A DNA stretch of 64,000 nt from Leptodactylus fallax (Eukaryota; Chordata; Amphibia; Anura; Leptodactylidae), in NCBI GenBank assembly GCA_947044405.1, contig CAMRHE010000011.1, positions 6,058,501-6,122,500 of the forward strand, written 5' to 3'. Within the stretch, counting starts at the first letter, position 1. Every line of letters begins with the position of its first letter. The translations under genes and the position numbers were made by a program. Positions 12,548 through 24,242 of this stretch are shown here, piece by piece. The notes beneath the pieces are model-generated. The model had not been told where the DNA came from and made no database searches. It saw only the letters and a list, made by a program, of their open reading frames with translations.

Positions 12548-13143
12548 TACTGTATTTTTCCGACTATAAGTCACACTTGTTAGCAAGGAAAAGCCTTGCT
12601 ATAAGGTCCCTGCATCTTATAGTCCAAAGTTAGGGGAGAAGCCATCATTAGATTTTCTCCTGACCACTGTCAGTGTCACTTTTTTCTGGGCACACTTAGG
12701 GGCATTATACTTTGTGGGGACATGTTATACACAGTATAATGGTCCTTAGAAACCCACACATAGTATAATGCTATGTTAGTGCCCCATACAGTATAATGCC
12801 CCATTAATGCCCACACAAAGTTCTCCTTAACCCTCGTCAGGCTGCATAATTTTACAACATTAACAGGCTGCAGAGGAATAGGTACAATTGTACCTACTCA
12901 GCCAGACGAGGGTTAATGCCCCCCATACAGAATAATACCCCAATTATATTTTATGAAGACAATATTACAATATAATTAGCTGTTAGCTTATAACCCCTTT
13001 TTCCTTACCTAGTTGGTGGCTTTGACCACTCTTTTCCGTTTGACCACCAGTGAAGGCTAAATTAATATGTTTTTCCTAATTTTTACCTAAACCTGGGGAG
13101 TATGTGAAAATTCAAATATGCCTTATTACCAAAAAATATGGTA
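12548..13143. mobile_element. TIR element, family unassigned
   Basis: The left end TACTGTATTTTTCCGACTATAAG and the right end (inverse TACCATATTTTTTGGTAATAAGG) are imperfect inverted repeats. The interior contains short repeats of the type CCCCATACAGTATAATG, like those in the hAT arrays, and a nested TTAA-flanked element at 12831-12912. I could not identify a clear target duplication. No transposase is encoded. Confidence 0.55.
12831..12912. mobile_element. 82-bp piggyBac-like MITE
   Basis: The element is flanked by TTAA at 12827-12830 and 12913-12916. Its ends are CCCTCGTCAGGCTG and CAGCCAGACGAGGG, a 14-bp inverted repeat with one mismatch. TTAA targets and ends starting CCC are the signature of piggyBac transposition. 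The interior has a second palindrome, GGTACAATTGTACC. At 82 bp it is extremely short. It lies inside the TIR element 12548-13143. Confidence 0.75.
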
Positions 13144-13164
13144 ATTGAAAAAGTATTGTATTTC

Positions 13165-13890
13165 CAGTGGCGTAATTAAAGTCTTGTGTGCCCAGGTACA
13201 AACTATGACCAGAGTCCTCTCCTTATAATGTATTCTTGATAGCGATGGTTATTGGTGCAGCGGTATCTCAGATACTTGAAAGGGATACAGTTATCAAGAA
13301 TACAATGAGTGAGCAGCGCAGCACCCAGCATGTAAACAATACTGGGAGCTGCATGGTCAGGCAAACAGCTGATTTGAAGCCCATAAAATTTGTTTTACTA
13401 AATATTCATGAGGTTGGGCCCTCTGATTAATTTCTGTGCTATTATTATACACTGGGGTCTCTTCAGACCACAGAATATAATAAGTCGAGGCCCAGGGGAA
13501 GGGAGTAAAAATAACAAACTCTTATACTCACGTCGCCTCACCTCTCCTGCTGAGGCCCAATAACAGACCTCAACGGTGAGCCCTGAGACACGTGACATTA
13601 GTCGCAGGCCAGAAAGGCCTGAAGAGGGAGCTGGGAACTGCTGGAAGCCCAGGAGAGGTGAGTGTAATTGTTTGTTATTTTTATTCACCTCCCCTGAGCA
13701 GACTTTTACATCACATAAAACGGGGCTCCTTTCCATTAGCGGCACTCGGAGATGAGTGCAGACTCTGCTGCCTAAGATGTATAGCAGTTCCCTGACCGCT
13801 ATCATAGTGCTATGGGGTCCCCGTCATTTCCCTTCCCCTTTGGGCCCAGTCGTGATCATATACCCTGTGACCACGATCGTTACGCCACTG
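13165..13890. mobile_element. Non-autonomous hAT element (MITE 2)
   Basis: The ends are CAGTGGCGTAA and TTACGCCACTG, matching MITE 1. The flanking 8-mers TGTATTTC and TTCATTTC agree at six of eight positions, consistent with a decayed duplication. The interior carries one copy of the hairpin (13441-13484, with two mispairs). It also has the GC-rich module, with CTCACCT at 13537 and AGGTGAGT at 13656 as outward splice-donor-like sites. It lacks the minisatellite of MITE 1 and encodes no transposase. Confidence 0.85.
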
Positions 13891-14099
13891 TTCATTTCAA
13901 GTATAACTTTGGAGGTAAAGACAATTATATTGTATAATATAATAATATTACCAGTACCCTACTCTACATATAGCTAGTGAGGGTTTGATGTGGTGGGAAT
14001 AAATCAACCATAAGGATCTCCACTGTCAGAGAGTAAAGTAAAAGAGAAGCTTTTGAGTCATTGACTCAACCACAAATTCCATGAAAGCACATAGGGCCA

Positions 14100-14250
14100 T
14101 GGAAAAGATTTCTCTTTGCCAATCCGGTTTCCTCCCACACTCCAAAGATATACTGATAGGGAATGTAGATTGTGAGCCCTATATGGGACAGTGACTGTCA
14201 ATGTTTGTAAAGCGCTGCGGAATATGATGGCAATAAGTAATAAAATAAGT
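14100..14250 (+). repeat. Dispersed repeat, 3' end type with TGTAAAGCGCTGCGGAATATG
   Basis: The segment contains TTTCCTCCCACACTCCAAAGA, then GATTGTGAGCCC, then TGTAAAGCGCTGCGGAATATG. The last phrase and its AT-rich tail recur on the minus strand at about 48576-48640. It behaves like the shared 3' end of a non-LTR retroelement or SINE. I recognise it as common in amphibian DNA but cannot name the family. Confidence 0.5.
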
Positions 14251-14558
14251 AGTACAAGTTCAGTGTATTGTTCAAATTCAGTACTCCAACTTGCAAACAG
14301 CTGTTTCAGGTTTTGACATGTACCGATGTGTCACCCCACTACTGTTTGTTATGCCAACTATACAATTACTGTATAGCAGCCCTAGCAAATATTTGTTAGG
14401 ACCACTATACACCACTTTCTGCACCATTCCCCGAACTACAGTGTAGTGGCCCTAACAAACATTCAATAGATCTGCTATGATGCATATCTGTATAGCAGAT
14501 TTCTTTGTATAGCAGTGAGGAAATATTAATCTGATAATGTGTGGAGACTAGTGAAAGG

Positions 14559-14804
14559 TTAAAGTGGTTGCCCAGAATTTGTAGCAACCTCATGGGTGGA
14601 CAGGGTGGGTATAAAAGAAAAAAAGGCATACTCATCTATATCTGGTTGCCTGGATCCACTGTCATTTTCCCTCATGTGCCTGAGCTTGCAGTGCGGGTAG
14701 CTGTGAGGCTTACATGACTGCTGAGACCAATCAGTGACCTCAGCAGTAGCTGGAGAAGAACTGGTGACATCACTCACTTATCAAATCCTGGACAATCCCT
14801 TTAA
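14559..14804. mobile_element. TTAA-flanked MITE (T2/Kolobok type)
   Basis: The inverted ends are TTAAAGTGGTTGCCCAGAATT and, on the other strand, TTAAAGGGATTGTCCAGGAT. Both begin with the TTAA target. T2-type Kolobok MITEs of frogs have ends of the form TTAAAGG. It is 246 bp long and encodes no protein. Confidence 0.78.
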
Positions 14805-16099
14805 TATAATTACCTTACCAAGACCAGCAAGATATTGAGTGTTGAAGGCTATGAGAGAATTTAAAGCATGGAAACCAGATATGATGAGGGTTAACATAGT
14901 GCCAAATTTGAAGATCAAAGGACAGAAGTAATATTCCGCTAGTTCACTTTTGATTCAGTTCTTGTCTAATTCAGATGATTTATGACTTATTTTACCAATT
15001 TTTTTTATAAATGAGAAATATTTCACAGAATTCACCAAGCTATAAAATAACACAAGGAAATAAAATTAGAATGTTTCACACTTGAAAGTACAGTAACTAA
15101 ATGTGAATGTTGCCATTTTTATATACGCTTCATTTACACTACATCTCCCTACAGAACATAAAGCTTTGTGAATCAACATGAATTAATACAATTTCTGAGG
15201 AGATCACAAGTACAGTATTTATGTGTAATATTATACATATTTCATGTAGTAATAACTACTAAGAAGATTGCTCTTTTTCTAGTTACCAAATGGATGACTT
15301 AGGAATTAGCAATGGATTATTTTAGGCTAAACAACTTATTAAAATGATTTATTTTATCCAATCTCACATTTCCCACTCTGAACTTTCACAAATTGTTAGA
15401 AACATTACCATTCCCATGGGTAGGTTTGCTTATCTTAATGGCAATTTTGCTTGTTGGAATCGCAACAGTGAAACAGAACACACGGCAAATAGAATCACTG
15501 AAATGTAAAATTAATTAAAGTTTTAAGAACAGTGTAATTTCAAACCGCAGAAATGCAAAAAGATGAGTAAAGGAAGCTACTCTGTCCTTATGAAATTTAA
15601 TTTCACTCTTTATCTTCTTCGTTGGTTACTATTGCAAAATATATAATATGCAAATGAAGATTGTATAGGATAAACAAATACAAGGAAGACCTTATACTTT
15701 TTCCTTTATTTATATATCATTAATTATGGTAAAATAAATATGGGAAAATACAGCAGACAGAGCATAGCTGTCCAAAATTATTGGCCAGAGGTACTCATGT
15801 TCCCTAACAGAGATAAGAAAAGTTTGAGTTTTGATTTACTGGAAATTTAGCAAATTCAGGCATGTAGCTGAGAAAATTGTCAATATACATTAACTTGTGT
15901 GTACACCACTGTATCTATTTGTGACCAGGTACAGCACAACAGTTGTATACATACAAGAGAAAGAGCCCTATAAAATAGTACCAAATTATGGCACCTGAAT
16001 TTGAAACTCAGAACCCTTTCCTCCATCATACAGCTGCAGGGACTGCCTTTCAGGTATGTGTGTACTTGCAGCACTGTGTAATAACTGAGGGGGTGGTGC
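14805..16099. other. AT-rich DNA, nothing recognised
   Basis: No coding trace, terminal repeat or tandem array was recognised on either strand. Confidence 0.5.
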
Positions 16100-16359
16100 T
16101 GATTTTGGGGTGTATTCCCTTATAAATCAATTCCCCTTATTAATAACAGTCCATTTTAGAAATAATAGTCTTCTCTTATAAGTAACAGCCCCCCTTACAA
16201 ATAATAGACCACTTATCAAAAATAGTTCCCTTTTATGAGTAATAGATAATCATCCCTCCTTACAAATAATAGTCCTCACTAATAAATAACATTCCCTTCT
16301 TACAAATAAAACCCCCCAGTCTTATTAATAGTTTGTCCTTATAAATAGCCCTCCTTATA

Positions 16360-16494
16360 GTGGTTTTGTATTGCTCCCAAAGTTGATTTCTTCACACCAA
16401 GCTGCTTGCCTATTGCAGATTCAGTCTTCCCAGCCTGGTGCAGGTCTACAATTTTGTTTCTGGTGTCCTTCCACAGCTCTTTGGTCTTCACCAT
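16360..16494 (-). pseudogene. Tc1 transposase N-terminal fragment
   Basis: From the ATG at 16494 the minus strand reads [20 protein letters not shown], then [20 protein letters not shown]. This is the first helix-turn-helix of a Tc1 transposase, in an open frame of about 45 codons. It is cut off at the edge of the fragment, so no catalytic domain remains. Confidence 0.85.
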
Positions 16495-16831
16495 AGTGGA
16501 GTTTGGAGTGTGACTGTTTGAGGTTGTGGACAGGTGTCTTTTATACTGATAACAATGTCAAACAGGTGCCAGGTAATGAGTGGAGGACAGAGGAGCCTCT
16601 TAAAGAAGAAGTTACAGGTCTGTGAGAGCCAGAAATCTTGCTTGTTTGTAGGTGACCATAATTTGCAAATAAATTCTTAAAAAAATCAGACAATATGATT
16701 TTCTGGATTTGTTTTCTCATTTTGTCTCTCATAGTTGAGATCTACCTATGATGTCAATTACAGGCCTCTCTCATCTTTTTAAGTGGAAGAACTTGCACAA
16801 CTGGCTGACTAAATACTTTTTTTCCCCACTG
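16360..16831 (-). mobile_element. Tc1-like fragment, family C (transposase N-terminal end)
   Basis: The right end CTTTTTTTCCCCACTG is followed by TA at 16832 and is the inverse of the terminus at 7877. The minus strand holds the inverted repeat, a 5' leader and the start of the transposase. The left edge at about 16360 is a sharp truncation into the flanking tandem array. It is complementary in content to the fragment at 7877-8225, but comes from a different insertion. Confidence 0.82.
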
Positions 16832-17479
16832 TACATATCCCCCCTTATAAATAATAGTTCTCCTGTCCCTATTATTAATAGTTTCTCCTTATAAATATCC
16901 TCCCTTATAAATAATAGTTTCCCCAGAAAGGTAGTAACAGCAAAAAAAATCAAAACCAAAAGTCAACTGATAACACTTTTTCCCACCACGGCATCCCTCG
17001 CCTGGTTATCATTTCTATATTCTCCATAACATATTCTAAAAGACCACAGTTATGGAGGCTGAATTGTCATGATTATTATAAATGTATAACAGACATCATT
17101 CTAATTATCAGCAATAGCTAGTGATAAGATTTCTTGCCCCCCTCAGTGGAGAACTTACAGTTCATGCAATGTCACAGTGAGTGAGATTGTCCCTACTGAG
17201 TACAGAAAAGTAGGTAATTCTAAATAGGTCAGAATAAATCACATGATTCAACAAAAAGGAAGGATCCCATAGATTTTCATATAGAAAGCAATAACTTGAT
17301 AAAGTAATACTGCATTCTATACTTTGGAGGAATATGTACATAATAAAGACAAACAAAAATATACTGGAATTTCAGCAAGTTCTAGGTTCATGTCATGCTG
17401 TAATGACTTCTCATTGATGTTCCTGTTTTGACATTTGCTGGAGCAGATTTCAGGCAGACTTTTTTGATTTTTGATGAAC

Positions 17480-19490
17480 TACAGTGCCTTTTTTAAATCC
17501 ATATTTGTCCCATACAAGTCAATGGAAGCATTGGAGATTAGAAAACTCAGTAACGAAAGCTATATCCTGTTTCAGAAGGCCAAAAAACACAATTAAGTTC
17601 CTTGAGATCATGATTCCAGCTGACCATACTTTGCTTTTCCAACTGATTACAAACTTCTTAGATCTTAAACACACTACTTGCTCTTCCAATAGTCCCAAAC
17701 ACTATTTTAAGAGGCTCAGAAGCCTTTTTTATTAACTTTCTCTGGAACTCTAAACACTCAAGATTACCACATTTTATCTTGATACATAAGAAACCTTTGG
17801 GGTAGGGGGGTGTCACTACCAGACTTAAAGACCTATATAATGTCAACCAGTTATCTTAAGGGTGCAGTTGCTGGACCCTGGTAATAATGCTCCACATGAA
17901 GCAATAGAACGAGACCTCTGGGTCCTGCATTCGCACACATTTAATGGGTGAATTCATAGACCACTATCCAAAAAGTATTATGTAGTGAGTTAATGAGAGG
18001 TATGTTAAAAACATGTGCTAAGGCCCTCGACATGTCCAGATTTGCTAAGGTCCTCAACATGTCCATATACCAACTTTTTAAATGTATTCCTTTTAGTGTT
18101 CTTTCGCTTTGTAGGTAGAAATATCACCCATATATCAGATTTGTTGCATAAGCTAAGCTCTGTACAGATCCCCATACTGCTCAAGTCACCAGCCATACAA
18201 TGATGTTGATTCAATCCTCACTGGGGCTGGACTCATTCGCCACTCTGAAAGTTGTTGACTAGCCACCTCTCCGATATGTACTCAGATATTTCATAGAAAG
18301 AAAGCTATATTTTACTGTTTACCCTACCTCAAAAGACCTCTGCCAAAATATACCATAGGTTGTTGCTAGATGTGGTGTCAGTTTCCTATGAAGCTGGGGA
18401 AAAGATTTTCAGATTACACCTAGTGAACAAAACTTTGGTTTATTGTTAACATATTCATATGTTTTTTAGGAGTGTACATTTGCAGGAAAATCCATACAAA
18501 ACTAGAACAATATCTATATATTACCATCTTTATAGGCTCCATTTCCTAGCACAGTAATTTTGCTAAAAAGGTAATGGAAACTCTGGCTCCATCTTGCATA
18601 TATGGTGGTCATGTCCTGGAAATCATAATTACTGATGTGAGGTTGAATGTCATATTAATGACGCCGACTCTAATAATATTAGATTCACAGCAAGCCTAGT
18701 TTTACTATAGCTTCCCCAATCAGGTTCACCCCATCTATAGACAGCCTTGCCACTCATATGCTTACATTAACAAAACAATTAATCCTCCAGAATTAGAGAC
18801 AGCAGGACCCTCCTACCACTGCTATGTGGCTTAAGAAATGAAAGCAATTGTGCTGCTTTGAAGAGCTTGCTAATAGGAGAAATTGAAACAGAGCACTTTT
18901 CGTAAAAACCTGGCTGCCTTGGCTGGACTTTAGCGTGCTGGAACTCCCCCCTACTGGTGCCCATTTTGTATTGCCTTGGTGATGCTCCTAATGCTACTGT
19001 TACTTTTGCTCTTCATACTTGTCTTAGGTTACCCAGTGGGTAGTCTTAGACCCTAAACATGGTTCTTGAAAGCACTTCTTTTATCGTATGACTCTGTAAA
19101 CTCATTTTTTTTGCTTCTGATGCAGCACTTATCCTGTATCAGTCTTTCATGATATGTCAATCTACTTAATCAGTCTACTGCTTTGTATCATGAAGGAGCT
19201 CGATAGTGCTTACTCATACTTGTCTTTTTTAACTTGATTTAACTTATGCTTACCCTTTTCTTATCCTTTGTGTTTCATATCTCATTTATCCTAAGTAGTA
19301 GGCCTTTGAATATTGTATCTCCTCTGTGGTATCAGCTGTTGTGTCTGGATGTTAAAGGCCCTAGCAGTGATTTACTGCATACTGTTTGCCTTGTAATAAT
19401 GTATCACTTAACTTCAGATACGTCCCATGGATTACTCATTGTTTTTTACTTACAATGTTTTCAATAAAAAGAGAATTCAAGAAAAAAAGG
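17480..19490 (+). pseudogene. L1-like LINE 3' half (ORF2 C-terminus and tail)
   Basis: The region 17720-17880 reads LFINFLWNSKHSRLPHFIL, then GGVSLPDLKTY, matching the L1 block FIWN-KRPR...GGLALPD. EAIERDLWVLHSHT-like sequence follows at about 17900. Near 18575-18622 it reads ILHIWWSCPGN, the L1 C-terminal HIWW-CP motif. The segment ends with CAATAAAAAGAGAATTCAAG and an A-rich tail at about 19460-19488. Stops and shifts are frequent. The 5' part (endonuclease and most of RT) is absent, typical of 5' truncation. Confidence 0.72.
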
Positions 19491-21107
19491 ACATGCTACA
19501 TATGTTCAGCTCAGCAAAATTTAATTTGACATTTAATGTTTCACATGCAATTGAAATGAATTGTATGTAACATGTTAAATATCAAGTTAACATTTGCTGA
19601 GTCAAGTTATTGTATATGACATCTGTTCTGTGACATGTGCAGAGGTTATGATACAAGAACATTGAGGAAGAGTTGAGCTGTTTCTATCTTTCATTAACAG
19701 TGGGGTGGTCATGTCTTTGCACATGACTCATGCAGGACTGATTCCTTATGCTAAGTCCTATTTTTTTGGTAGGACTCCTTGGATGATGTTTTTGACTTCA
19801 TAAATTGATTATTTTGTTTTATTTTCACCTTTATATTCTTATTTTTACCAATACTACTTTACTGTATTTAGTACACTAGGGGTCTGTACCCTTATGGTGA
19901 CTAGAGGATTAATTATTTTGTATTTTCACTTCTCATATAACGATTTATCACTTTTATTATTTTATTATTTTTTGTACTGACCACTTATTATGAATTAAGA
20001 TTATGTTTTTGATTATAGCCCTACATCCTCTGGGAAAAAAAGGGGCAATAAGTGTTCAGTTTCCCTGGAGTGCTACCACAAGATAAATAAGCATTTCACA
20101 GGGAATTTCTTGGGCCCCTATGCAACTGAACCAGTATTCACCTCCTGAATTAACCGCTATCTACTCTGGCCAAGAGATCCCTTCTTATTAGCCCAAAATT
20201 CCTTCATAGGGTATAGGGGTTTTCTAAAATCCCTTTATTATTCACAGTAATCATACTTATCAAGGATATGCAATTTTTTTCTCAGCTTTCTATTTCCTTA
20301 AACTAATTATGAGATTGTGTCAGTGTAATTGGTTGGATTGAAAATCACTTGTGGAAGACAACCGAATGGTGGAAATTGATGGCATTGAATGACTCTCATA
20401 TTCCCTGTAATTACCACATAGAATGGCTACATAATGGGAAATGGAGAAATTAAAATCCCAATTTATTATACCTTTACTAAAAAAATAAAGCTAAAAATCA
20501 TTACTAAGGCTCTTTGTATGTGCTTACCAGTGCTCTTTAGAAGATGTAATCTAAAGTGAATCTTAATAGAAGTTCCTGATCCTCTCTTGATTAATCTTGT
20601 CTGCTGACAGTGCATGTAAGTTAGAAGGGTTATTGATTTTTAGCTGCATTGCAGTACAAATTCACTGTAAAGCAGCATAGAAAGAAGACATCATGATGTC
20701 ATGTATGTACTCTTTCCAATGATATATGTTAATACTACAAGTGATCTGTTAACGATTGTAACAGCTGGGTTGTTTCACATCATCATGCCTATAAACTCTT
20801 TAGCAATTTCTATTTTCCTTAGTCTGCTTTCATTCTATTATTTGTTAAATAAATAATTTTTTTATCTATATATATTTACATCACTTTTGTTATTTTTTTG
20901 TAACCTACTGTATAACAGCTAATTGTTAAATATGTTCCAGTATAAAATAGTACCATGAAAAATTTGTCAATGATAGTGCCTGATTTTTTTACACCACAAA
21001 TTTAGGGCACTTATTGTAAAAGGATGCTCTTTAGTAGAAAATCTTGTTCTTTGGTAAAATCTTGATGGTTATTTTCATTGCATGGATGTACAATATGTTT
21101 GATCTAA
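19491..21107. other. AT-rich DNA, nothing recognised
   Basis: No coding trace or terminal repeat recognised on either strand. Confidence 0.45.
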
Positions 21108-21473
21108 ACTATCATCTGACCCATTGTTCTATGACCTATGCACAGGATAGGTTATTGTATTCCGAAGCTACAGTGAAGGATGGACCCGGAAACAGCTCTG
21201 CTCCTATTCAAATAATAAGACCAGAGCTGAAGGTCCCATCCACTGTGTAGCAGTGGTTCAGGAGTACTGCAGCTCTGATCCTATTACATTAATGGGATCA
21301 GAGCTGTTTCTGGCCCCATGTTTAACTGTAACCTCTTGCACCTGAAGGCTGCTGGATCAGCTGATTGGTGTGGAGTCTAGGTGTTGGACCCCAACCTATC
21401 ACATAATGATGACCTATCCTATGTGTAGGTGATCACTATGAAAAATGACTTGGAGGAGAGAAAACCCCTTTAA
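21108..21473. mobile_element. TTAA MITE-type repeat, right end preserved
   Basis: The right end reads ACCCCTTTAA, the inverse of TTAAAGGGGT, as in T2-type MITEs. Inside are two versions of CTCTGCTCCTATT / GGATCAGAGCTG in opposite orientation, and GGATCAGCTGATTGGTGTGG. A partial second copy of the same sequence follows at about 21550-21770, with a damaged end TTTAAATG. I could not fix the left end with confidence. Confidence 0.55.
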
Positions 21474-21549
21474 AATATATAAAAGTAAATTTGAAGAAAT
21501 ATTGTAAGGCTACAGGATATAACAGAAACTTTGAAATATATAACCATAC

Positions 21550-21770
21550 CTCATTGCTTGAATAGGAGCAGAGTTGCTTCATGAATAGACTCTGCTAGGC
21601 AGAGCTGCTCTCGGCGCCATCCTTCATTGTAACCATCTCGAGGCAGTTGGATCAGCTGATTGGTGTGGTGTCTGGGTGTCAGATCCCCATCTATCAGATG
21701 TTGATGACTTGTTCTGTGTATAGGTTTTCCTAGTCACAAAACATAGGCTTGGAGGAGTTTAAATGTAGCT
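21550..21770. repeat. Second partial copy of the same MITE-type repeat
   Basis: The segment repeats GAATAGGAGCAGAG, GGATCAGCTGATTGGTGTGG, GTCTGGGTGT and CTTGGAGGAG in the order seen in the preceding copy. It lacks about 100 bp of its interior relative to that copy. Confidence 0.65.
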
Positions 21771-22855
21771 GTGATCAAGCTGCCACGTTCAAACTCTGCA
21801 TTATTCACAGAAACTGTGGTCACAACAAACAGCAAATGGTCTGAGATTATTGTTGTAGGCAACTCATTCCCTGTATACTGTTCTCACTGTAAACACTGTA
21901 AGGAGAATATACAGAGATTATTAGAATATTTTCCAACTCATTGCACATCATGTCCAACAAACCACACCCATTAACAAGCCATACACCCAAAATACCCTGG
22001 ACAAAATTTTGAAATGTTCACAACCATGGCGGTGCCACATGTCCATGTTAGGATGTTAGAAGCCAGGTGACAAAGACTGGTGAGGGACCCAGCAAGTGGT
22101 GGCATAGAGAAGAGGGTGATATGTAAGGAGATCTTTACTTAATCTGTTATTATATTACATTTTAAGCTTGGTTATTAAATGTGGCCATTCACTTTACTAG
22201 TGGGAGACATTTACATAGCCTGGTGTACAACCACTGTTTTAATCATTCCTACGTTACAGAAGTGGATACACTACCTCTATAAGCAGTTGTCATTATCTAT
22301 GAAAGTGCAGTGTGGTTTGACTTTATATTTGACAGTTTCTATTAAATCATGACCTACACAGGTAGCCATGTTATAGCTCAGTAAATATAGAATTAAAATA
22401 ATTCTCCCAAACTAACCTTATTTAAAGGGGTCACTATTCATAGGAGGTCTTCACAAAAACATAAAAAAATAATTGCATCAAACACTGTTTTTTTGTGTGT
22501 ATTCAGTACATTTGTTATTGAATGAGATGGGTTGAGAGGTAGTCAGATAAAAGTATCCCTCAGTCTGTGTCATTTATGCATTACAATGGATTCATGTGCT
22601 GTTTGTTTGCAGTACATGCACCAACAAAATACAGACTAAAAATATGGCCATTTGTTATCGTGTTGACCACAATAGACCCAGTTATGGAACAGCAAAATTA
22701 TTTATTTTATTAAAACTCTTTGTAAATAAAAAGGGAACCGATTAAAGTTTCCACTAGTAATTTTCCTAAAATCTGGCTGGCTGGGTGTACAATATTGTAT
22801 GTGCGCTGATTTACCCATATAATGAGACTGAAATATGTACATACATTTGGGGTGA

Positions 22856-23049
22856 GTTCTCCCTTTACCTTCAAGATGTTGTTTTTATGGACCCGTATAT
22901 CTGGGCCTTCAGTTCCTCAGTTATTATATCGTGCTCCACAGCTTCTTGTTTACAGGCGAGGCCTGCGTACCTTCGCGCCATTTGTTTGCTCGCACTATTT
23001 TTGTCCTATTTCGATTGTACTTAAAAAATCTTTAATAAACTTTGATTAA
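22856..23049 (+). mobile_element. 5'-truncated retro-insertion with 17-bp target duplication
   Basis: A perfect 17-bp direct repeat ACATACATTTGGGGTGA lies at 22839-22855 and 23050-23066. The 194 bp between them ends in AATCTTTAATAAACTTTGATTA, with a polyadenylation-like AATAAA. This is the mark of a LINE-type insertion: short, 5'-truncated and with a long duplication. Coding content is too short to assign a family. The tail is not a simple A-run. Confidence 0.85.
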
Positions 23050-23066
23050 ACATACATTTGGGGTGA

Positions 23067-24040
23067 ATGCTGCCTCTGTACTAATGAAAAAAAAAAAAAA
23101 AAAAACAACCATGGCTTTGCTTAGTTATGGGTACTAGATAAGGCATGGAGTTGAACTGGAGCAACTGCAGGGCTGGTGGTTAATGCATAGTCTCTGCACT
23201 TGAAACTAATGTGCTGTTCTGTGGAGACTCTCTTGATATGTCAAGCTACATTACATTATCCATAAGTAATCAGCCAGTAGCATCAGGTTCTTCATTGCCA
23301 GAAGCCACTACTCTGCTCCCTACAGGAGGAACAGAGTGCTGATATAGCAGCATGATGGGTTACTTGCTTTGCTTTGTTATAAACAACCAGGATACTGATT
23401 ATTTTCCAGGAAATAACAGTATTGTGCTTCCTACTGACTTTTTTTGTTCTTAATAGCATACTTCAGGTTGTCAGAAAGCCTGTTTCCCTGCATTCATGTG
23501 AATGGAAAGCATCTTATGCGTGAACTAAAAGCCGTTTCCTAATCTATTCCAATGAGACTGACTTTGAGCATTTTATAGGGGTGAATGGAAATGGGCATCC
23601 GGTTTACACATAAGATGCAGCGTGAATCAATGAGTCTCTTTGGTGGTCACATGACACGGTCAGGCATCAGAGTGGACTAATAAAGGAGATGTATAGTACA
23701 AGTAAAATGTGTTTTATCAACACAGGCAGACCTGCAAAAGGGGAGGGAGGACAAAAAAAACTTGGGACTTCTACTTTAATATTGGTTTTTACATATTGGA
23801 TAAAAAATGCTGTTCCTGTAGACAAATATTTGTCTGAGATGCGCTTAAAAATAGGGACTTCACGGCTGCAATCAATCATTATTAGTATTATTATAAATCA
23901 CATGTCTGCTGTAACCAATCACAAGAGCAAAATGCTGTCCTGCTCCTCCAGCTGCTCAGGGGTCAGATTGCACTGCAAGATAATGTAAGAGAAAGTGAAA
24001 GAGTGTGAAAGCAGCACATACACACTAAGGACAGTGAAGG
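23067..24040. other. Non-coding DNA with an A-run
   Basis: A run of 19 A lies at 23087-23105. No gene or terminal repeat was recognised in the rest. Confidence 0.45.
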
Positions 24041-24242
24041 GAATCTCTCTCCTTGTGGAGAGCAACAGTGAAGGTGTGTAGAGTTTTGAATTGCTTTTTT
24101 GCCCTCTACTAAGCATGTACATATCACAAGGCATTATAGGAAAAGGAGCTGGTAAGCTCAAGCGCCCTCTGTCGGATGTAACAAATCCTCAATTTGCTTT
24201 TGGCCCGCTGAGTCTTGAGAAAGCAAGAGGAATTTTAGCCAA

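Larger units (their letters stand above)
16100..16935. repeat. Tandem CCCTTATAAATAATAG array, split by a Tc1 fragment
   Basis: Units of about 18-20 bp related to CCCCTTATAAATAATAGT occur at 16110-16358 and again at 16838-16925. The Tc1 fragment between them must have arrived later. The same unit on the opposite strand forms the end of the hAT element at 57920-58290, so this is probably the remains of a relative of that element in reverse orientation. Confidence 0.7.

Noticed and set aside
12548..13143. Calling the TIR element a hAT
   Set aside because: The ends lack the CAGxG form and the 8-bp flanks do not match, so the superfamily is left open.
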